The notes beneath the pieces were generated by a model. It was given only the letters and a program-made list of their open reading frames with translations, ran no database searches and was not told the DNA's origin. Below, in pieces: positions 48,758-59,145 of a stretch of DNA of 64,000 bases. This DNA is from Oscheius dolichura. Taxonomy: Eukaryota > Nematoda > Chromadorea > Rhabditida > Rhabditidae. Both the position numbers and the translations under genes were made by a program. Numbering within the stretch: position 1 is the first letter of the stretch; each line of letters starts with the position of its first letter. The stretch covers positions 4,898,001 to 4,962,000 of the forward strand of contig OW051495.1 in the NCBI GenBank assembly GCA_932521035.1. Direction: 5' to 3'.

Positions 48758-49430
48758 ATGTCTGAACAGAAGAAATCTGCGCTCTTCGTCTGCCTAGGTG
48801 AGCATACCAATGTTAGTCGAAAATGTCGTCCAGGTAATATTTGTAGATCCCCGATAGCTGAAGCTGTATTCCTCGACATCCTGAAGGAAAAGGGAAAAAC
48901 AGACAAGTAAGTTCATTAGTGTCATCTGGGATAAGAGATAGTTTAGATGGATTGTCGACAGCGCAGCAGTTATCGGTTATCACACGGGAAAGGGACCCGA
49001 TAGTCGGGCTAGCTCTACTTTGAAGAAGTACGGCGTTGTCGGTTACACTCATAAAGCTCGGGTGGTAGGCTTATAACTATAAAAACTTATCGGAACAGTG
49101 GGGGTTTAGGTGTCAACGGCTGATTTCCGCAAATTCGATTTCATTTTTGGCATGGATGATTCTAACATTAGGTAGGTCCTTTGACTCGTAAAATTTTTAT
49201 TTTTAGTGATCTACGTGAAATAGAACGTCTTGCTGGGGATGAATCTAAAGCCAAACTGCAACTTCTCGGGGAATATGACCCAAAAGGTCATAGAATTGTT
49301 CCTGATCCTTACTACGAAGAGGGCACCGAAATGTTCCAGCAGGCAAGTTCTGCTTTTATCCACATTGATCTTCCAGGTATATGAACAATGCCGCCGTTGC
49401 TGTGAGGCATTCCTTGAGAAAAATTTGTAG
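48758..49430 (+). CDS. Low-molecular-weight phosphotyrosine protein phosphatase
   Basis: Cytosolic ACP1-type phosphatase. Five or six exons from ATG 48758 (MSEQKKSALFVCLG) give the P-loop CLGNICRSP (Cys-x5-Arg-Ser), split by an intron after CLG. Then follow VDSAAVIGYHTGKGPDSRAS, TADFRKFDFIFGMDDSNISD, LQLLGEYDPKGHRIV and the catalytic-acid loop DPYYEEGTEMF, ending VYEQCRRCCEAFLEKNL before TAG 49428-49430. All catalytic residues (Cys, Arg, Asp) are present. The last intron (49343-49376, 34 nt) is GC-AG: CAG|GCAAGT...TTCCAG. Only this removal restores the conserved VYxQCxRCC. The PTRHD1 gene begins 145 nt later on the same strand. Confidence 0.95.
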
Positions 49431-49574
49431 AATGTAATCTAATTTTGTATTTCAATAAATTGTGGTATGTTTTACTTCCTTTGTTTTCTTCACATATTTG
49501 GTTTCTCCGAAAATCACCTTTTTATAAAAATTCTTTTTAATATAATATATATCGTCTGATGTTTCAGTTCTTTC

Positions 49575-50028
49575 ATGTCTATGGTAATGTATTTGATCCT
49601 TCGACGAGATCTGATGACGACTTTGAATTGGCCAATTGGAGCTTTATGTACACAAACTGCCCATGCTGCTAGCTCTGCCCTTTGGGTGTTCAGGTTTTTT
49701 CATCTTTATAAAACTGTAACCGTGTTTACAGGGAAGATCCAAACACGCTAGAATATACTCGAGAATTGGATAGTATGCATAAAGTGACACTAGGAGTAAG
49801 TAAAATTTTTTCCAAATAAATACTGAATATAGGTTGACACAGAAGCTGACCTTTTAAAAATACGAGATAAATTGGTTGAGAAAAACATCGACCACAAAGT
49901 TTGGATAGAGGTTTGGCGAAATGTTTGCTTGTCAATTTGTTTAGGACAACATACCCGTATGCATAGCTCTGAAGCCATATCCCAAAGAAACTGTTAAAAA
50001 TGTTGTTCGAGGGTTAAAATTATTTTAA
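49575..50028 (+). CDS. PTRHD1-type peptidyl-tRNA hydrolase domain protein
   Basis: Bit1/PTH2-fold protein related to peptidyl-tRNA hydrolase 2. Four exons from ATG 49575: MSMVMYLILRRDLMTTLNWP followed by IGALCTQTAHAASSALW, EYTRELDSMHKVTLG, VDTEADLLKIRDKLVEKNID, HKVWIE and DNIPVCIALKPYPKETV, stop TAA 50026-50028. HAASSALW, the MHKVxL segment, DHKxWIE and ALxPYPK match human PTRHD1 along the whole length. One intron is about 34 nt. Spacing of 145 nt behind the phosphatase gene suggests a two-gene operon or closely packed neighbours. Confidence 0.93.
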
Positions 50029-50172
50029 TGTCTTTGTGAGAACGGGGATCTATAATAAATCTTGGTGTATAAATGTTCTAATCTTATCTTGGAGATGATC
50101 GTTGATGAGTTTCTCGATTTTTTCATTAGAGAACTCTGGAAGTCACCTGCATCCCCATGTGCTCCTCGATCA

Positions 50173-53100
50173 ATGACTTTGATTTATCGTCCACCGTGGA
50201 GTGACATGCTCCTGCTATTCCTTACTCTTCTTCCCATATTTATTCTTTCGTGCGAAGTTCAAGTACCTACACTTTCTCTTCTTCCTCAGCAGGTTTGTAC
50301 GACCACGAAAACGATATTTGATACGAACAAAAACAGCATTTTATAGTATGAAGGAGCGTGGTTTGTTGTTGCCCGAAAGAACTCGGCCAGCCGGAGTTTC
50401 CTTCCTCCCAATGTGACTTCCTCTCTAATCCGCCTTACAATCGACGGCGATCACCTCAACATGACTGAATATCATTCCGTGTATCAATTTTTTAGTCTTC
50501 TCAAATTATTATCCCTCATAGAAATCTCCAATGCCGTCCGCCTCTCCAGGGAATTTGGAAAAAGAGCGACGTGGGATACATCATGGAGCTGCGGACAGAG
50601 AACGGACTGTTCTTCTCAAGTAACGTCTTTTTATAAAGAATTAGAGGGAAGATTCAGTGCCGATGAGAGCCATCTACCACGGATATAGTGGGGAACAGAA
50701 CGAGGAGATGAACTTGGTCGTGTACGGGTGTCAGCAGCCGGATTCCAAAGGTTGTCCCGTCCGGATGAGAGAGATGGCCAGGTTCAGGCAACTGCCAACT
50801 GGGAGAGGAGCTCGTGATGGTGATGAGCAACTCGCGCCACCCACAGACCCAGGAACTGTTTAAATCGGCCAAACTCATCGAGGACTCGGCCTGTATCGAC
50901 ATCCTCCAGTTCAAGATACTCGAGACCTACAGTAAGACGGGGGACAGACTCCAAGGGACAGTTTTCAGCAGCCTGTGGGGACGAGATCGTCGACGAGGAC
51001 CAGAAGCTGATCCACGCCTCGATCGACGAGAACAACGAGTTCGTCGACGTCGAATGCAAGGTAGTCAACTTCCGCTTCAAGGAGAACAACGCCTCCTCCT
51101 TTTTCGTGAGTTGGTTTACTTCATTTAATAGTGTTCCCTGCCCCAGGATGAACCCCGTGTCCTTACGGTTGTCGCCTACATCGACCCCCTGCTCTCTGCC
51201 GAGGAGATCGCCCACATCTCGTGTGCCTACGACTCCAGGGACCACGCACAGTGCCAGTGGCTACGAAGAAACACGTGCTTCAACACGGAGCTCAACCAGA
51301 CCCTCGATAGCGGCAAGTTGGCGGCCCTTTCGAATTTCACCCGACTCAACGGCTCGATCGCCCAGGTGGACTGTAGGTGTTCGAGATTGGAAGCCGAGAA
51401 AGACGTGTTCAGGGTCGGGACAGATAATCTGGGAAAACGGGGACGAGTACATCTCGATGCGGTGTGTGCAGGTGGATGACGACGGCGGCTGCGACGACTA
51501 CCGGATCTACGTCTGGTCGGACGAGGACCACATGGACCAGCCGACGATCCACGAGATTCAGCGACAGCTACAGGCCATCTGCGTCGACCCGACCGACCTC
51601 GTCTTCCTCAACACGTTCCGTAAGTGGCCGGAGGAGGCAGACGGCCAGGTTGCAGACGAGTGTCTGGACAAGCCGGCGGAGGACACAGTACCCGGTGTGT
51701 GCACGGGCCAACAGGGCTGGATCCCCATTTCGCCGGCCATCTTCCAGGGCGTCTGGTATTTCGCGGCCGACTTGAACGCGGAGCCGAAGATATTCCTGCA
51801 GTCGGCCGTGGTAAACATGACCTCGGACGAAAAAGAGTAGGCTACGGTGTCCTTCAGACAGATTTGAATATTTAGCCCCTGGAGTCTGCATGTGAAGTAC
51901 TACGCGCAGAAGGAGTCGAACAGCGAGTGTGTCGGCCCGGGGACCGGGATGGCGGTACTCTCCAATGACAGTACCCTCAACGTGACCATCGAATACAGCT
52001 ACACCCTCGTGCCCAACCATCGGAACACCCTCAGCTGTACCCAAGCCTCCTCCACTACAGTACCCCGTTTTAGTCAAGTACCAGGTCCTCTACGTCGACA
52101 ACCAGAGGGCCGCCCTCTACTGGTGCTACCGTCGGGCTGCCAACGGCACCTGCATCCAGCACGACGTCAGTGTCATGGTGCGCAGCCGCTACTTCACCCA
52201 CCACGACTTCGACATGATCACCCCGTCCCTGGAGAAAGTCTGTATAGAGAAGGACAGCCTCCGTTGGTTCGACCTCCACTGCAAGTTTGCCCTTTCCCCT
52301 TCTAGGGTCCTGTTCAGCCCAATGTGGAGCCGAGATGTCGTCGTCTTCCAAGCTGCGTCGCGACCTGGTGACCCTCTCTCACTACGACGTCCTCCACATC
52401 CTCACCGATGTCCAGGAGCCGAGGTGTCTCATCGACCAGCAGAGAGGAGTAAAAGCCGACTTCTTCGCGGTTTGTTTTTCGAATCTTCAAAATGTATAAT
52501 GACCGGGCAACACAGCTGGAAAAGGCCGGCCCGTGGTTCCTCGTCTCGCGGTATGACGAGATGGCCCTCGACACGTACGCCATGGTGGGCAGAGTCTTCG
52601 CCGCCTCCAACACCTCCGCCGTCCTCAGGCTCCTCCAATCCGCGTATCCTTCCAGCTGGCCTTCTAAAATAATTTCAGAGCTCTTCCCGGGGAACCACTG
52701 GACTGTTATACACGGGTGTTCACCATGCAAGAAATTGAAAACGGAACGGACTACTTCTACGAGTTACACTACGAGGCGAGCACGGGCAACTCGACGACGA
52801 TGATCTTCCGCTTCCTGTTCTTCAATCGGCACGTGGGGGTGGCCTACTCGTGCCTGGCCTACCAGGAGGACGGCAGCTGCGACGAGAAGGCCATCTACGT
52901 CGTCTCCCGCCACGAGAGCATCGCCCACTCGGAGCTATCCGTTCTGGAAACTGTGGCCAGGTCCGTCTGCGTCGACCCGGTTGTCCTCTACCACACCGGC
53001 ACCTACGGTCTGTTATCTTCCCTCCTATCGAAAACAATTTCAGACGACTGTGTCTACGACTACACGCCTCTCAAGCCGCCTGCTTGCAGTACCGTCGACG

Positions 53101-54095
53101 AGTCGAACGCCACGGCCGAGTGGAAAACCTTCTCGACCCAGGAGCATTTGGTAGAGAAGCCCCTCAAAAGGGAAGCACAAAATACTTTTAGGCCGTCTAC
53201 GGGTCTGTTGAGTACAGGGCGGTGGCATCCTCGCGGATGTTCCCGAATCCCTTCGTCCTCAAGTTCAACGGGCAAAACTTTGACAGGATAACCGAAGGGA
53301 ACGAGACATGTGAGACGGAGACCGTCGATGTGGAATTCTCGGAGAGGAACCGTCTTCTGGCCAGACTGAACTCCGGAGAAGTGGCGCTGATCCACCCCGC
53401 CCCCAGCAACGCCGTCTGTGAGGTTCTAATCAAGGTTTCGCCCTTCTTCTCTTGGAATACGGCGTTCGTTTAGGAGGCCCAGCTGACAGGTCACATCCCC
53501 TGCCTCAATCCAGTCGTTGTGCCCGATAACACCAAATGTGAGTCTCTGAAAACACCGAGCTGCCTGTCTCCTGGGCCGCTGAAAGTAGCAGAGGATCTCC
53601 ACGGCGAATGGCTGCTCTACGCGGCCGACCCCACCTACGTCCTGAATCAACGCTGTGCGGTGACCCAGCTGGGAGACACGGAGCAACATCTCTTCACGTG
53701 TTCGTCAGAAAGGTAAGACACGGGAGAGATGAGGACATCGGTGTTTAGCTGGTTCGGAGAGTGCGAGAGGGAATTGAAGTACTCGATGGAGATCGACGCC
53801 TGGGGAGGTTTCAAGATAAAACAACTCGGCTCACCCCTTCGAGTACCTTCCGAACTCTTTTCTACGGGAAATATTTCTGTAAGTGGTAGAGCTGTATCAA
53901 GTGATCCGTTTCTAGGTGTCCACTGAACGGTTGATAATGCTACGAGACGGGGACCTGGTGGGGAGGAGGTATAGTCTATGGCTGAGGGGCGGGGTCGCCT
54001 GGAATACGGAGCTGGCGGCCGATGTCGAGAAGTACTGCATCTGGCCACGAGAATCTCAGATGAAGGGCACAGACAACGTCTGCTCTCTCCCGTGA
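50173..54095 (+). CDS. Large secreted protein with repeated lipocalin-like modules
   Basis: About 20 exons with short introns. ATG 50173, or the in-frame ATG at 50206, starts a signal peptide (MLLLFLTLLPIFILSCEVQV). The protein then repeats a module that opens with Gly-x-Trp-aromatic: GAWFVVARK near 50.35 kb, GVWYFAAD near 51.75 kb, GPWFLVSRY near 52.53 kb and GEWLLYAAD near 53.6 kb. Modules tend to close with a Cys-acidic signature: ACIDILQFKIL, AICVDPTDLVFLNTF, VCIEKDSLRWFDL and SVCVDPVVLYHTG. Between lie beta-strand-like stretches with paired cysteines and several N-glycosylation sites. The opening GxW and single-domain size of about 170 aa suggest lipocalins in tandem. The end KGTDNVCSLP is followed by TGA 54093-54095, overlapping AATAAA. 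Precise exon joins near 50.5-50.7 and 52.2-52.5 kb are uncertain. The ligand is unknown. Confidence 0.68.
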
Positions 54096-54155
54096 ATAAA
54101 TGTCACATTTTATTTTATAAAGCGAATCAGACAATTATCTACAATCGGCAGATTA

Positions 54156-54819
54156 TTATCGACGGATACAGGTCGCCTCGGGTACCAGGAAGACGCGATA
54201 GAGGATGACGGTCAGGAGGAACGAGAACAGCAGCAGCCAGGAGCCGGGTCCACTGGGCACGGAATCTCTCTTCTCTCGCTCAGCCGGCTTACTTCCTACG
54301 GTAGGGGACAGGTAGAGGGGGGCCGTCTCTCTTTGTACACTGCCCGTCGAACCCTGCTTCTTGTCCTCCTCCGATGTCTCCGAGGCGTCTCCCGTACAGC
54401 CGCAGGTGCTGCATGACATGCCCTCCACGCTGTTGTCCCCATCCGACGTCTTCTCTCCCGTCTCCTTCTCCTGCCACTCGCCTGTCAGTGTCTGCTCACT
54501 GGTGGTGTCCTTCGCCTTCCAGTAACATATCATCTTCTCGGCGCTCTCCGCCCCCGAGGGCAGGCGGTCTTCTTCCGATGCTGGCTCCTCCGAGACGTCT
54601 ATCCTCTTCGGCACAGTCCTTTTCCAGACGGCCGTGTTCAATCCTCCATGGTACCTGAAACAGTCCATTTTAAAAAGAAAGCGTTTCCCACGTTAGATGT
54701 TCCAAGTATTCCTTGGGTTCCTTGAAGTCCTCGACCGAGCCAGGGTTTCGGGTCGGCCGCCAGTAGCTGTTCAGGGTTGTCGGGCCCACAGTAACTTTCG
54801 CCTCGTCATACCTGCCCAT
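54156..54819 (-). CDS. C-terminally anchored membrane protein of unknown function
   Basis: Two exons from ATG 54819 (MGRYDEAKVTVGPTTLNSYW, DFKEPKEYLEHL) join in phase to YHGGLNTAVWKRTVPKRIDV. A long hydrophilic Glu/Ser/Thr-rich region with CSTCGCTGDASETSEEDKKQ leads to a single membrane span, SWLLLFSFLLTVILYRVFLV, and a short tail ending CIRR, stop TAA 54158-54156. There is no signal peptide, so tail-anchored topology is likely (cytosolic N-terminus, ER or outer mitochondrial membrane). The 3' end converges on the lipocalin-like gene 60 nt away, and the start is 177 nt from the divergent glucuronosyltransferase gene. Family not recognised. Confidence 0.65.
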
Positions 54820-54995
54820 TGCAAACAGAGCAAATGAATGGCCTCCCTAGAAAGTACATTTTTTTACCTGTTCTTAGACCGGTTCGGGATAATCCAGTCA
54901 CCGGGCAATTGAAAGTGAGCGCCGAGACTTCCGCCCTCCGGATTAGTCGACCCCCGCCGGTTATAATTACCCGGGTGGTCTTGCCCACTCCCTCC

Positions 54996-56828
54996 ATGTT
55001 CCTCCTCTTTCTCTCTCTTATCCCCACGGTCCTCCCACTCCGACTCTTGTTCTACGTGCCCACCCTGTCCTACAGCCACGTGGCCTTCAACGCAGGGCTG
55101 GCTCACAAATTGGTAGAGGCTGGCCATCATGTGGTACAGTTAGACGAGCCCGAATGGAGACGGGCCGTGTTTCAGACGATGATCCAGGCCGTGGTAGACG
55201 AGTCCGTCTCGTACAACAGTTCCCACTTCGAAGTCATTCGGAAGTATGTCGGGGTGGCACCGGGCGAGGCGAAGAGTCTCCTGTGGACCAACCCGGGTCC
55301 GTTCGACGAGGCGTCTCCCCTCGACCCGAAGATCCTCTGGAAATTCATCCGAGTCTCCAATTTGTTCGTCAACATCTGCGGAGGTTGTTTTCCTTCTCGT
55401 CCTCCTCTGACTCCTTTCAGCTCTGATGGAGGATCTGCTTTTCCTCGAAGAGATCCGAGCCAGAAGGTTTGACGTCGGCTTCCTCGAGCAGTACGACTAC
55501 TGCGGGTGGGTGCTCCTCCCCTCGACCAACTATTCTCCCAGGTTCGGCTTCTTCTCCGCTGCAGGCATTCCCCGTGTCTCCTGGCTCAGCGCCACGTTGC
55601 TCTTCGCCCCGCAGTCCATCGCCATGGGTGTCTCCCAGCCAGTCAGCTACCATCCAGGTTTGTCTCTTCCCTGATAATGGGCAAATATCACCTACCCCTG
55701 TCAGAATTGTTGCTCCCTTCGAACGCCCCGCTCACTTTCATCACCCGGGCCCACAACCTCGTCGTCTCCCTGGTCACTTCCAGCCTCATCGGCTTCACTC
55801 AGTGGAGACAAAACTTTGTCTTTAAAGGACGGAGCGACCTTCCGAGATCTTTTGGTGTGTGTTTCCCCCATCCTCTCATAAATTGGATACGTCTAGATCT
55901 TGGAGAAGCCTCGTCGAAGATGTCCCAGTCCCTCCTCGTGAACACTTCTCCCCTCTTCGACCTGCCCTACCCGCAGTCGGCCGAGTTTCGAAACATCGCC
56001 AGCATGACGGTCGTCGGCCGGCAAGAGCAGCTCGGCCAGGTCTGTCCCCCTCCTCCACCGAAGTGTCCTCTCTTCAGGAATGGCGAGCCTTGGCCTCCCT
56101 GGGGCAGTTTGTGCTCGTTTCGTTCGGCTCGATTGCCGAATTCTCGGACATGCCGCCCCCGATGAGGAGCTCCTTCCTCGAGACCTTCGCTCTCTACCCC
56201 AACATGACCTTCTTCCTCAAATGGAGACAGCCGCCTCCCTCTCTCCCCAGCAACGTCTTCACCTTCGACTGGCTCCCCCAGAAGGCACTCATCGGTGTGC
56301 CCTCGTCCAGCCACCCCAACAAAGCCTGTTCAGCCCATCGCAACTTCCGTGCCATGGTCACCCACGGCGGCTGGAGCAGTATCTCGGAGGTCGTCTCGGC
56401 CGGCCGGCCCCTCGTCCTCATCCCGCTTTTTGCCGGTACGCCCTCTCCCTTCCTTCCTTCCTTCACCCTTATCCAAATTCAGACCACTGGAGAAATTCGA
56501 GGGTGGTGGCTGAAAAGGAGGTGGGTCTCGTGCTGGACAAGAAGACGGTCACAGCCGACCGGCTCTCTTCCGCCCTGGATGAAGTCATTTTCGATCCGAG
56601 GTATAGTCCGTTTGAATCTAGGGAGTCGATACCTTTAGGTACACTTTACAAGCGAGGAAGATCTCCTCCATGCTCAGGAATCCCTCGCCGGTCTCTATCA
56701 CACGACAGTTAAACTACTCCGTAGCGAAGAAATTCAGCCTCAGAATGACTCGGCCGCGGTCACCTACAGAACATCACTATCTCCTCCTTTTAATATTGTT
56801 AATGCTTCTTACACTTATGAGTTGTTAA
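54996..56828 (+). CDS. UDP-glucuronosyltransferase (UGT)
   Basis: ER-membrane enzyme that conjugates UDP-sugar to small lipophilic molecules. ATG 54996 starts a signal peptide (MFLLFLSLIPTVLPLRLLFY). The acceptor domain has SYSHVAFNAGLAHKL with the expected catalytic His, and later FDVGFLEQYDYCG and IPRVSWLSATLL. The donor domain reads FVLVSFGSIAEF, VFTFDWLPQKALI, then the UGT signature AMVTHGGWSSISEVVSAGRP, LVLIPLFADHWRNSRVVAEK and VGLVLDKKTV. The last exon ends in a membrane span (LLLLILLMLLTLM) and TAA 56826-56828; an AATAAA follows at about 56,900. One of many nematode UGTs; no orthologue can be named. Confidence 0.93.
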
Positions 56829-56943
56829 CATATATCTTCCTAGGATTTTTGTCTGTTGCTCATTATGTTGATCTCTTGGTAGTCTCTGACACATAGTCAA
56901 ATAAAGAAATCCCTTCTTTTCCTTTCTTCTTTTTTAATGCATG

Positions 56944-57121
56944 TATAGTCTGTCAAGAAAAAAGACGACATTCAAGGTCTAACGATTTAGCCGCGAGCCG
57001 AACTTATTGGCCTTTTTTTCTTCTTGACCGCTCGAAAATTATCTGTCAGTGCGCCCCACCACTAAAATTTGTTCTTGGCGAGTTAGACCTTGAATGTCGT
57101 CTTTTTTCTTGACAGACTATA
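56944..57121. mobile_element. MITE with perfect 40-bp terminal inverted repeats
   Basis: The 40 nt at 56944-56983, beginning TATAGTCTGTCAAG and ending AAGGTCTAAC, recur exactly in inverted orientation at 57082-57121. The total is 178 nt with a 98-nt loop. Ends of the form TA-TAGTC...GACTA-TA fit a TA target duplication, as made by Tc1/mariner-type transposases. It has no coding capacity. The perfect match implies recent insertion. It lies about 300 nt upstream of the histone H2A start. Confidence 0.88.
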
Positions 57122-57426
57122 ACCTGACAATGTCAGGCTCCAATGAGTAGATTATTCCTTGTTGGTTTGGCGTGCTGTTTTAGAAAACGTTGCAAAGGAT
57201 TTCTATTCGAGATATCGTGATATCGCGATTTATTTCGATATCGAAAAAAACACTAACGTAAGCATGTGCCAGCGCTAATTTTTTCGCGGCACTTCGTTTT
57301 TTTTCTTTTTCTTTCGCGAGCATTTTTTTTGGCCTAAATTCATTCTCTCTTCTGCGACCTCACCTCCTGTGCTCTTGACTTGTTATTCCCATCGTTCTTG
57401 TTTGTAACACAGATTTGCACTTAGAT

Positions 57427-58746
<1,320 letters not shown>

Positions 58747-59145
58747 ATATTCACCTAGTAATCTGTATCAAGCAGCAAAATGCATTCCAACAGCCCTCGT
58801 GAGGGCTCTAAAACACATTGTCACAATATTTTTGGTGAATAAACTTTAATTTGACTATATCGTGATCTTTTGTTCGAAGCTCAATTCCTCGTCAGTTTCT
58901 TTGACCCAATTGCCGATTGCGTTGATAAAAGATTCCTACTTTTAAAGTTGAACAAAGAAAGAGGCATTTGAAATGAAAAAAAAAAGTGAAGTCGCCATAT
59001 AGGGGTTTTATCAATTCATATTGCAGCTATTCAAGCCTGCTTATCGTTGGGGGGATGTTGTAGATTCACGCCTTTGACTTTTCCAAGTTCCCTAATGCGA
59101 ATTTTGTTTCAGGGATCGTATTATGCTTTACAATTGTTATCACTA
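58747..59145. other. H2A 3' region and possible 5' exons of the next gene
   Basis: AATAAA at about 58,840 ends the H2A gene. An acceptor TTGCAG near 59,025 and an open frame FKPAYRWGDV that can join in phase to GSYYALQLLSLMEVKTF suggest that the next gene starts upstream of ATG 59146. The true first exon was not identified. Confidence 0.35.
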
